A DNA stretch of 5,721 bases, taken from contig QKBP01000015.1 in assembly GCA_003246035.1 (NCBI GenBank), forward strand, positions 1-5,721, read 5' to 3'. Below the pieces are notes generated by a model. The model was not told the origin of the DNA. It ran no database searches and saw only the letters and a list, made by a program, of their open reading frames with translations. A program made the translations under genes and the position numbers. Position 1 is the first letter of the stretch; every line of letters begins with the position of its first letter. Below, in pieces: positions 1-5,128 of this stretch. The DNA is from Desulfuromonadaceae bacterium (lineage in GTDB: Bacteria; Desulfobacterota; Desulfuromonadia; Desulfuromonadales; SZUA-401).

Positions 1-55
1 AATCATTTTAATCCTTTTTTTTCATGAAACCCGCACATTTTAGAGCTTAATCGCG

Positions 56-72
56 TTATAGTAAACCTATAA
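56..72 (+). promoter_or_regulatory. Candidate -10 box inside a TTATAG-N5-CTATAA dyad
   Basis: TATAGT at 57-62 matches five of six bases of the sigma-70 -10 consensus and lies in the AT-rich leader of the zinc-ribbon gene. I see no good -35 box 16-18 bases upstream. The box is the left arm of a perfect inverted repeat, TTATAG (56-61), spacer TAAAC, CTATAA (67-72). A regulator bound there would cover the -10 region, but that is inference. A run of eight T lies further left at 15-22. Confidence 0.3.
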
Positions 73-132
73 CTGCATTGTGGATGCGGATGTGCGATGA
101 GGCATGACGCCGCGACGTACGAAGGACAGGAG

Positions 133-165
133 GCCATGGACAACCGAGAAAGGCGTCCCCATGGC
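133..165 (+). promoter_or_regulatory. Possible RNA hairpin covering the zinc-ribbon start codon
   Basis: GCCATGG (133-139) is perfectly complementary to CCATGGC (159-165), giving a 7-bp stem with a 19-base loop. The ATG at 161 would lie in the right arm, and the ribosome-binding candidate GAGAAAGG (146-153) in the loop. A second ATG (136) is in the left arm and opens a 26-codon frame that ends at TAA 214-216 and overlaps the main start. Pairing in mRNA could limit initiation. This is seen only as sequence complementarity and may be chance. Confidence 0.25.
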
Positions 166-427
166 TCAGATCAGCTACACCCATTGCCACCACTGCGGGG
201 AGCGACTCACCGTTAACGACACCCCCTACTGCCCGCCGTGCAACCTCTACCTCGCCTACCGGGCCCTCCCCCTGCTTCTGGGGATGCTGCTCAGCGGCCA
301 CCCGGCACTGGTCCCCCTGTTGCAGCCTGCTCGAATCGATGCCGAGGAGGCGTCTCACTCCCAGCGCCCCGCCCCAAAGAGAGAGCCTGAATATCGGGCC
401 TACATGTGGCGGCGTTTGGCGCGTTGA
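161..427 (+). CDS. Small zinc-ribbon protein of unknown function
   Basis: This is an 88-residue protein I do not recognise. It has two CxxC knuckles, Cys9/Cys12 and Cys24/Cys27, separated by 11 residues. That is the usual four-cysteine zinc-ribbon layout, so zinc binding is likely. Residues 30-54 are strongly hydrophobic and could be a membrane segment or a packed helix. The tail is basic (ends RRLAR). I chose ATG 161 because GAGAAAGG lies 7 bases upstream and the zinc motif begins soon after. An in-frame ATG at 104 would add 19 residues rich in Arg and Thr, but it has only GAGG one base away. Codon use is GC-rich at third positions in the first half and less so near the end. The stop is 5 bases before element A, so the mRNA probably runs through that element to the terminator at 601-638. 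No neighbour suggests a role. Confidence 0.55.
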   Translation: MAQISYTHCHHCGERLTVNDTPYCPPCNLYLAYRALPLLLGMLLSGHPALVPLLQPARIDAEEASHSQRPAPKREPEYRAYMWRRLAR

Positions 428-432
428 GTAGA

Positions 433-448
433 CTGTGCATGCGCACAG
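433..448. promoter_or_regulatory. Palindrome CTGTGC-ATGC-GCACAG (copy A)
   Basis: A perfect 6-bp inverted repeat with a 4-base spacer forms the 5' end of element A. The other copy, at 2982-2997, differs only by one spacer base. As RNA it would be a short hairpin. As DNA it fits CTGT-N8-ACAG, the outer frame of the gammaproteobacterial LexA box, but its GC-rich centre is unlike the usual AT-rich core. The sequence cannot decide between a protein operator and an RNA stem. Confidence 0.45.
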
Positions 449-600
449 CGTCGGAACGTTTGACCTGATACCAGATTATACGCGGCTCCACGTGGTTTGT
501 ATCCCCGCCTGAAGCTATGATCCTTTTCAACGCAGCGGCTGTTGTGGCAGGCGGTCGCGGCGAACCTTCTTCATTCTCCTTACGTCCTTCTCTTCATGTG

Positions 601-638
601 AAAAGCCGGCTCGGGATGCCTCCCCCGAGCCGGCTTTT
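601..638. terminator. Bidirectional intrinsic terminator between convergent genes
   Basis: A perfect 15-bp stem, 601-615 paired with 624-638, encloses the 8-base loop ATGCCTCC. The arms start with AAAA and end with TTTT, so RNA from either strand has a GC-rich hairpin followed by U residues. On the + strand it ends element A and the zinc-ribbon transcript. On the - strand it lies 24 bases past the stop of the TVP38-reductase gene. It matches the copy B stem except for one compensatory pair (C610-G629 here, T3172-A3193 there). Confidence 0.88.
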
Positions 639-661
639 CCTTTGGATAGCGATCAAACCCC

Positions 662-2803
662 TCAGCCCCTCCGCCAGCGGTGATATCTCTCGACCCAGGC
701 GAGCAGCCTCTCGGGGACGTGCGCCCTTTTCCATTCGCCGGCGGCCGCCTTGTTGGCCTCGGCCAGGGTCGGGTAGGTGTGGATGGTCGCGAGGATCTTG
801 TTCAAGCCGATCTTGTGCTTCATGGCCAGCACGTACTCGGCGAGCAGATCACCGGCATGACTGCCGACGATCGTCACCCCGAGAATCGTATCCTTCCCCT
901 TCGGCGTGATGACCTTGATCCAGCCGTGCGCCTCGGAGTCGGCGATCGCGCGGTCGAGATCGTCGATCCCGTAACGTGTCACCTCGACATCCAGCCCCTG
1001 CTCGAGAGCTTCCCCCTCGTTGATCCCCACCCGGGCCACCTCGGGGTCGGTAAAGGTACACCAGGGGATCACACGGTAGTCGACCTTGAACGACCGGAAC
1101 TGCCCGAACAGGGCGTTGACCGCCGCATACCAGGCCTGGTGACTGGCGGTGTGGGTGAACTGATAAGGGCCGGTCACGTCGCCGGCACAGAGGATGTTGG
1201 GGATGTTGGTGCGCAGAAACGGATCGGCCTCGACCGTCCCCCGGGGAGTCAGGCGAACCCCCAACTCCTCGAGACCGAAGCCGCTGACGCTGGCTTTGCG
1301 CCCCACCGCCACCAGGATGGCGTCGAACCCGATCTCGACCCGTTCGCCGCGATGATCGCAGACCAGCAGCTTGCGCCCGTTTTCGACCCGAACCTCCTTG
1401 GCGGCGTGGCCGGTCAGCACCCGGACCCCCTCCGCCTCGAAGCGTGCGCGTACGTACGCGGAGACCTCCGGGTCCTCGCGGGAGAGAAGGCGCTCGGCCA
1501 TCTCCACCTGGGTGACCTGCACGCCGAGGCGGGCCATCGTCTGGCTCAGCTCGCTGCCGATCGGACCACCCCCCAGCACCACCATGCGCTCCGGCTTCTC
1601 GCGCAGCCCCCAGAGGGTGTCCGAGGTCAGATAGCCGGCCTCCTCGAGGCCGGCTATCGGCGGCACGAAGGGGGTCGCTCCGGTGGCGACGATGATGCTG
1701 CGGGTGGTCAGGGTGCGGCCGTTCACCTCCACGGCGAAGGGGGACGTCACCCGCGCCTCCCCCTGGATCACCTCGACCCCCAGGCCGGTGTAGCGCTCCA
1801 TCGAGTCGTGCGGCTCGACCTGGGCGATGACCCTCTGAACCCGCTCCATGACCTGGGCGAAGTTGTACTCGGCGGCCATCCGCTCGAGGCCGAACTCGGG
1901 GGCGCGGCGCGCGTAGCTGAGGATTTTCGCCGTACGGATCAACGCCTTGCTCGGAACGCAGCCGGTATTGAGGCAGTCGCCCCCCATCTTGTGCTTCTCA
2001 ACCAGGGCCACCCTGGCCTTGACCGCTGCGGCAATGTAGGCGCTCACCAGGCCGGCCGACCCTGCGCCGAGCACCACCAGGTTGTAGTCGAAGCGCTTCG
2101 GGCGGGTGTATCCCGTGAAGGCCTTGCGCCTCTTGACCAGGGCAAGAACCTTCTTGGCCAGCAGGGGGAAGATTCCGAGCAGTGCAAAGGAGAGGAGGAG
2201 ACCCGGCGAGAGGATCCCGGCGGCCGACTCGAGCTGGCCGAGCTGGGTGCCGGCGTTGACGTAGACGAAGGTCCCGGGAAGCATGCCGAGCTGGCTGACC
2301 AGGTAGAAGACCGACGTGCGGATCGGCGTCAGCCCCATCACCAGGTTGATGACGAAAAATGGAAAGATCGGCACCAGGCGCAAGCTGAAGAGATAGAACG
2401 CGCCATCCTTTTCGATTCCTGCGTTGACCGAGCGCAGGCTGTCTCCGAAGCGACTCTGTACTCCTTCTCGCAACAGAAAGCGGCTGACCAGGAACGCCAG
2501 GGTCGCCCCGATCGTGCTGGCAAAGGAGACCGCCAGCAACCCCACCCAGAGCCCGAGCAGCGCGCCACCGGCCAGGGTCATGATGGTGGCTCCGGGGAGC
2601 GAGAGCGCCGTCACCACGATGTACACCAGCATGTAGATGGCGATGGTCGCGACGCGATGCTCGGCATAGAAGGCCTCGAAGGAGCGCTGCCGGGCCTTGA
2701 GATAGTCGAGGGTCAAGTACTGTCCGAGATCGAAGGCGAAGAACGCCACGATCAGAGCGACAAGCACGACCACCAGCACTAGGCGACTGCTACTCCCTTT
2801 CAT
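662..2803 (-). CDS. TVP38/VTT membrane domain fused to FAD-dependent disulfide reductase
   Basis: This is a 713-residue two-part protein. Residues 1-230 are membrane-embedded: an N-terminal hydrophobic helix (about 8-26), then a VTT/TVP38 (DedA-like) domain at about 60-190 with the typical RLVPIFPFFVIN and PGTFVYVNAG stretches. Residues 240-713 form a class I pyridine-nucleotide-disulfide oxidoreductase. It has FAD-binding GAGSAG (246-251), a redox-active CLNTGC pair (Cys277/Cys282), NAD(P)-binding GGGPIG (411-416), the second FAD motif CAGDVTG (539-545) and a C-terminal dimerisation domain. The closest families are dihydrolipoamide dehydrogenase and mercuric reductase. The C-terminal motif is HTYPTLAE (675-682), so Tyr677 sits where lipoamide dehydrogenases carry the catalytic His. 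That makes ordinary lipoamide activity doubtful, and the substrate is unknown. AAGGAG (2815-2820) lies 11 bases before the chosen ATG. A GTG at 2809, in frame and 5 bases from that site, is a real alternative. The gene stands alone and is bracketed by the two repeat elements. Confidence 0.93.
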   Translation of the reverse strand: MKGSSSRLVLVVVLVALIVAFFAFDLGQYLTLDYLKARQRSFEAFYAEHRVATIAIYMLVYIVVTALSLPGATIMTLAGGALLGLWVGLLAVSFASTIGATLAFLVSRFLLREGVQSRFGDSLRSVNAGIEKDGAFYLFSLRLVPIFPFFVINLVMGLTPIRTSVFYLVSQLGMLPGTFVYVNAGTQLGQLESAAGILSPGLLLSFALLGIFPLLAKKVLALVKRRKAFTGYTRPKRFDYNLVVLGAGSAGLVSAYIAAAVKARVALVEKHKMGGDCLNTGCVPSKALIRTAKILSYARRAPEFGLERMAAEYNFAQVMERVQRVIAQVEPHDSMERYTGLGVEVIQGEARVTSPFAVEVNGRTLTTRSIIVATGATPFVPPIAGLEEAGYLTSDTLWGLREKPERMVVLGGGPIGSELSQTMARLGVQVTQVEMAERLLSREDPEVSAYVRARFEAEGVRVLTGHAAKEVRVENGRKLLVCDHRGERVEIGFDAILVAVGRKASVSGFGLEELGVRLTPRGTVEADPFLRTNIPNILCAGDVTGPYQFTHTASHQAWYAAVNALFGQFRSFKVDYRVIPWCTFTDPEVARVGINEGEALEQGLDVEVTRYGIDDLDRAIADSEAHGWIKVITPKGKDTILGVTIVGSHAGDLLAEYVLAMKHKIGLNKILATIHTYPTLAEANKAAAGEWKRAHVPERLLAWVERYHRWRRG

Positions 2804-2814
2804 CGACACAGCCA

Positions 2815-2820
2815 CTCCTT
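2815..2820 (-). promoter_or_regulatory. Ribosome-binding site AAGGAG of the TVP38-reductase gene
   Basis: Read on the minus strand this is AAGGAG, a strong Shine-Dalgarno site. It rules out the farthest upstream in-frame start (GTG at 2830), which lies before it. It leaves GTG 2809 (spacing 5) or ATG 2803 (spacing 11) as the true start. Confidence 0.7.
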
Positions 2821-2830
2821 TTCCGCACAC

Positions 2831-2981
2831 TCAAACGCGCTTAACCGCGCACGCAATTATCACTGTTTTTGTAGAGAAAATAGCACAGACCCGACCAATG
2901 CCAAACGACGCGAGCGAGTATCTCTACAACCTACCAGATATGCCCCTGTTGGGAAGGGACTTTCGCACCCGTCCCTCGGCG
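2831..2981. other. Intergenic region holding the divergent reductase promoter area
   Basis: There is no convincing gene here. On the minus strand GATAAT (2856-2861) is a possible -10 box for the reductase gene, but I find no acceptable -35 partner. A short GCGC-N6-GCGC dyad (2837-2850) lies between it and the ribosome-binding site. The + strand must hold the promoter of element B if that is an independent RNA, but I could not pick one. GGGAC (2956-2960) and GTCCC (2971-2975) could pair. Confidence 0.3.
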
Positions 2982-2997
2982 CTGTGCATCCGCACAG
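2982..2997. promoter_or_regulatory. Palindrome CTGTGC-ATCC-GCACAG (copy B)
   Basis: This is the same 6-bp inverted repeat as at 433-448, with a single G-to-C change in the spacer. Both arms are intact, so the dyad itself is what has been kept. It lies in the intergenic region between the divergently transcribed reductase and ald genes, a position where a shared operator is possible. Its constant distance to later blocks of the element instead favours an RNA stem. Confidence 0.45.
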
Positions 2998-3161
2998 TCC
3001 TTGAACGTGGAGCTCATAGCGATTTTTTACGCGTCGTCACGTATTCTTTCGTGACTGAAGGGGGTAGTCTAGAAACCATCAAAGGCCTGTTGTGGCAGGC
3101 GGGCCGGCGATAAAACCTTCTTCTTCTCTTTAAAAGTCCTTCTTCCTCTACCTCTGTGACG

Positions 3162-3203
3162 GAAAAGCCGGTTCGGGGCCCCTCCTCCCCGAACCGGCTT
3201 TTC
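3162..3203 (+). terminator. Intrinsic terminator upstream of ald
   Basis: A perfect 17-bp stem (3162-3178 with 3187-3203) encloses the 8-base loop CCCCTCCT, with TTTT at the end of the 3' arm. No protein gene that I trust ends before it on the + strand, so it implies a non-coding transcript, element B. As in copy A, the A-rich 5' arm would also allow it to work in reverse. The loop carries CCTCC, as does the loop of the terminator at 601-638. Confidence 0.85.
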
Positions 3204-3212
3204 ACTTTAAGG

Positions 3213-3255
3213 TCCGGACATACCGGATGCACACCTCGGCGCAATCCGCTACACT
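3213..3255 (+). promoter_or_regulatory. Candidate ald promoter with a small dyad
   Basis: TGCACA (3228-3233) and TACACT (3250-3255), 16 bases apart, are weak -35 and -10 candidates (four of six matches each). They would start transcription about 35 bases before ald. The inverted repeat TCCGG-ACATA-CCGGA (3213-3227) abuts the -35 candidate and could be an operator. A promoter is expected here, because the stretch lies between a strong terminator and a gene with a good ribosome-binding site, but the exact boxes are uncertain. Confidence 0.3.
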
Positions 3256-3283
3256 AGCTGCACCCATCGAAACACTCCGAAGC

Positions 3284-3288
3284 GGAGG
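3284..3288 (+). promoter_or_regulatory. Ribosome-binding site GGAGG of ald
   Basis: GGAGG lies 7 bases before ATG 3296 and fixes that start. An in-frame ATG at 3227 would place 23 extra residues before the conserved MIVGLLKEIK beginning of the family, and it has no ribosome-binding site. Confidence 0.85.
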
Positions 3289-3295
3289 GATTGCC

Positions 3296-4420
3296 ATGAT
3301 CGTCGGCCTGCTCAAGGAGATCAAGAGCGAAGAGAACCGCGTTGCCCTGACGCCCGGCGGCGCCGCCCAGCTGCACAGCAGGGGACACTCGGTGCTGGTC
3401 GAACAGGGTGCCGGCAGCGGCAGCGGCTTCCGGGACAGTAACTTTCGGCAAGCCGGCGCGGAGCTGGCGACCAGCGCCGAGGAAGTCTACCTGAACGCCG
3501 ACCTGGTGCTGCACGTCAAGGAACCCCAGCCGAGCGAGTACCCGCTGATCCGCCCCGGGCAGACCCTGTTTACCTACTTCCACTTCGCCGCCAGCGAAAA
3601 TCTGACCCGCGCGATGCTCGAGCGTGGCGCGGTCTGCATCGCCTACGAGACCATCACCGCCACCGACGGCAGCCTGCCACTGCTCACCCCGATGTCCGAA
3701 GTGGCCGGGCGCATGGCTGCCCAGGAGGCCGCCAAGTACCTGGAGCGTAGCCAGGGAGGTCGGGGGATGCTGCTCGGTGGAGTCCCGGGGGTCCAGCCGG
3801 CCACCGTGCTGATCCTCGGCGCCGGGGTGGTTGGCACCGAGGCGGCACGCATGGTCTGCGGCCTCGGCGCCAAGGTCTACCTGCTCGACACCAATCTGGA
3901 GCGTCTGCGCCACCTCGCCGAAGTCATGCCCAAAAACTGCTTCCCGCTGATGTCGAACCCCGAAACCATTCGACAGCTGGCCCGCGAGGCCGACGTGATC
4001 ATCGGGGCGGTGCTGATCCACGGCGCAAAGGCCCCCAAGTTGATCGACCGTGAGATCCTCGCCACCCTCAAGCCGGGGACGGTGCTGGTCGACGTGGCCA
4101 TCGACCAGGGGGGATGCTTCGAGACCTCCCGCCCCACTACGCACCGCGAACCGACCTACCTGGTCGGCGACATACTGCACTACTGCGTGGCCAACATGCC
4201 CGGCGCGGTCCCGCTCACCTCGACCGTGGCCCTGACCAACGCCACCCTCCCCTACGTACTCAAGCTCGCCGACCACGGCTGGCGTGACGCAGCACGGCAC
4301 GACGTCGCGATCCGCGAAGGGCTGAACATCGTCCATGGCAAGGTCTGCTACCAGGGGGTCGCCGAAACCTTCAACCTCCCCTACACTCCGGCCTACACGC
4401 TGCTCAAGGAGTCCGACTGA
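3296..4420 (+). CDS. ald: Alanine dehydrogenase
   Basis: The 374-residue protein has the normal length for the family. It is a cytoplasmic NAD-dependent enzyme that interconverts L-alanine with pyruvate plus ammonia, linking amino-acid breakdown or ammonium assimilation to central carbon. The N-terminal catalytic part begins MIVGLLKEIK and has Arg15, Lys75 and His96. The nucleotide-binding Rossmann domain has GAGVVG at 175-180 and is followed by Asp270. These residues fall at the same numbers as the substrate-binding and catalytic residues of the well-studied Mycobacterium tuberculosis enzyme. The family signature HYCVANMPGAVP is at 295-306, and the C terminus returns to the catalytic fold with GVAETFNLPY. 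Nothing is missing. The stop codon shares one base with the next start (TGATG), so the two genes form an operon. The related transhydrogenase alpha subunit is excluded by length and by the intact alanine dehydrogenase signature. Confidence 0.97.
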   Translation: MIVGLLKEIKSEENRVALTPGGAAQLHSRGHSVLVEQGAGSGSGFRDSNFRQAGAELATSAEEVYLNADLVLHVKEPQPSEYPLIRPGQTLFTYFHFAASENLTRAMLERGAVCIAYETITATDGSLPLLTPMSEVAGRMAAQEAAKYLERSQGGRGMLLGGVPGVQPATVLILGAGVVGTEAARMVCGLGAKVYLLDTNLERLRHLAEVMPKNCFPLMSNPETIRQLAREADVIIGAVLIHGAKAPKLIDREILATLKPGTVLVDVAIDQGGCFETSRPTTHREPTYLVGDILHYCVANMPGAVPLTSTVALTNATLPYVLKLADHGWRDAARHDVAIREGLNIVHGKVCYQGVAETFNLPYTPAYTLLKESD

Positions 4421-5034
4421 TGTTTCGATCCCGGCGCCTGCTCCCCCTGCTGATGCTTCTTCTCCTGACGTCGCTCAACGCCTGCGAGCGCGCGCCGCGC
4501 ATCGCCCCGCTCGGGCCGGGGTCCTCGATCGTCGCCTTCGGCGACAGCCTCACCCACGGCAACGGTGCCCGTGCGGAAGAAGCCTACCCCGTGGTTCTCT
4601 CCGAACTGCTCGGCATCCCGGTGATCAACGCCGGGGTCCCCGGTGAGACCAGCGCTGAAGGGCTCGCACGGTTGCCGCAGGTGCTCGAGGCCCACAGCCC
4701 CGATCTGATCATCCTCTGCGAGGGGGGAAACGATTTTCTGCGCCGCCAGAACCATGACCAGCTGTTCACCAACCTGCGCCGTATGGTCGAACTGATCCGC
4801 GCCAACGGCGCCGACGTGGTACTGGTCGGCGTCCCCCAGCTCGGCCTGCTGGTCAGTACCCACCCCGGCTACGAACAGCTGGCCGAGGAACTGAAAATCC
4901 CCTACGAGGGGGAGATCGTCGCCGAGCTGCTCACCGACCGCGCCTCCAAGAGCGACGCCATCCACCCCAACGCCGACGGATACCAGCGCATGGCCGAAGC
5001 GATCTTCGCCGTGATCGACAAGGCCCGGCCCTAG
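4420..5034 (+). CDS. GDSL/SGNH-family lipoprotein esterase (TesA-like)
   Basis: This is a 204-residue hydrolase of the SGNH family, similar in layout to the periplasmic TesA thioesterase/arylesterases. The N terminus has Arg4-Arg6, a leucine-rich core (7-19) and LNAC with Cys22. This looks like a lipoprotein signal, though Asn is uncommon inside a lipobox. Glu after the cysteine, not Asp, would favour the outer membrane. The SGNH blocks are all present: FGDSLTHG with nucleophile Ser43, the oxyanion Gly in NAGVPG (70-75), GGND with Asn105 region (102-105), and DAIHP with Asp179 and His182. It should hydrolyse esters or thioesters in the envelope; the natural substrate cannot be read from the sequence. 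AAGGAG (4406-4411) inside the end of ald lies 8 bases before the ATG, and the start overlaps the ald stop by one base, so translation is probably coupled. TesA-like proteins are usually soluble and periplasmic, so the lipid anchor is a distinguishing prediction. Confidence 0.9.
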   Translation: MFRSRRLLPLLMLLLLTSLNACERAPRIAPLGPGSSIVAFGDSLTHGNGARAEEAYPVVLSELLGIPVINAGVPGETSAEGLARLPQVLEAHSPDLIILCEGGNDFLRRQNHDQLFTNLRRMVELIRANGADVVLVGVPQLGLLVSTHPGYEQLAEELKIPYEGEIVAELLTDRASKSDAIHPNADGYQRMAEAIFAVIDKARP

Positions 5035-5079
5035 GCTTGCGCCCAACTCCCCGAATGGCTTAAGCTTGATGCACACGAA

Positions 5080-5122
5080 GCGCGGATATCCCCTTTTAAA
5101 ATCCGCGCCGCTCGGTTATAGT
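5080..5122 (+). promoter_or_regulatory. asd promoter candidate with an 8-bp dyad
   Basis: TATAGT (5117-5122) is a good -10 candidate, and the TTTTAA 17 bases upstream (5094-5099) is a poor -35 match. Just left, GCGCGGAT (5080-5087) and ATCCGCGC (5101-5108) form a perfect inverted repeat around a 13-base centre that holds the -35 area. No T tract follows the right arm, so it is more likely a protein site than a terminator. A regulator bound there would block the promoter; which regulator is unknown. Confidence 0.4.
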
Positions 5123-5128
5123 CACGAC

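Larger units (their letters stand above)
433..638 (+). ncRNA. Putative structured small RNA or 3' UTR element, copy A
   Basis: This is a non-coding stretch that aligns in order with copy B at 2982-3203. Shared blocks in copy A are CTGTGC-N4-GCACAG (433-448), GAACG (454-458), TACGCG (479-484), CACGT (489-493), CTGAAG (509-514), CTGTTGTGGCAGGCGG (539-554), CGGCGA (558-563), AACCTTCTTC (563-572), GTCCTTCT (584-591) and the terminator stem (601-638). The first four blocks keep the same offsets in both copies (0, 21, 46, 56). The shared 16-mer is read in a frame that is closed just upstream here (TGA at 518) but open in copy B, which argues against a shared protein. A 7-bp pairing of CCGCCTG (505-511) with CAGGCGG (548-554) is possible here but not in copy B. 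I see no clear promoter directly upstream. It may be the 3' end of the zinc-ribbon mRNA, possibly released as a small RNA. I recognise no known RNA family. Confidence 0.45.
2982..3203 (+). ncRNA. Putative structured small RNA or leader element, copy B
   Basis: This is the second copy of the element at 433-638, in the same orientation. Matching blocks are CTGTGC-N4-GCACAG (2982-2997), GAACG (3003-3007), TACGCG (3028-3033), CACGT (3038-3042), CTGAAG (3055-3060), CTGTTGTGGCAGGCGG (3087-3102), CGGCGA (3105-3110), AACCTTCTTC (3114-3123), GTCCTTCT (3136-3143) and the terminator. Hairpins visible here are GTCACG-N8-CGTGAC (3036-3055) and GCCTG-TTGTGG-CAGGC (3085-3100). Between 3114 and the terminator the sequence is pyrimidine-rich, which would be an unstructured tract in RNA. 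The copy ends at its own terminator, 92 bases before the ald start. It could therefore be an independent small RNA or a terminated leader of ald. Copy A has no gene downstream on its strand, which favours the small-RNA reading. Confidence 0.5.

Noticed and set aside
15..22. Run of eight T at the left edge as a terminator tail
   Set aside because: The stem that would precede it is not in the window: only 14 bases are visible and they do not form a hairpin. It may equally be an upstream promoter element.
433..638. Known riboswitch, 6S RNA, SRP RNA or CsrB/RsmZ-type RNA for the repeat elements
   Set aside because: I looked for hallmark motifs of these classes (for example repeated GGA loops, or the SRP and cobalamin conserved boxes) and found none. 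A search with Rfam models would settle it; a strong hit to any family would overturn the novelty claim.
517..909. 130-codon + strand frame crossing element A, its terminator and the reductase 3' end
   Set aside because: It runs through a perfect terminator hairpin and into the antisense of the reductase gene. No good ribosome-binding site and no domain are present.
680..2782. 700-codon open frame on the + strand opposite the reductase gene
   Set aside because: It is an antisense shadow caused by high GC. The minus strand encodes a full set of flavoprotein motifs, whereas this translation shows no domain and has an odd composition rich in Gly, Asp, His and Arg.
2898..3113. 71-codon + strand frame MPNDASEYLYNL...
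   Set aside because: There is no ribosome-binding site before its ATG, and it ends inside element B. The aligned sequence in copy A is interrupted by a stop and frame changes, so the conservation is not of a protein.
3254..4336. 360-codon open frame on the - strand opposite ald
   Set aside because: It is the antisense of a clear alanine dehydrogenase, with low-complexity composition and no recognisable motif. The 227-codon minus frame at 4393-5076 opposite the esterase is rejected for the same reason.
3226..5076. Shared GATGCACAC upstream of ald (3226-3234) and asd (5068-5076)
   Set aside because: Nine-base matches are expected many times by chance in a window of this size. The flanks do not match, and the positions relative to the promoters differ.
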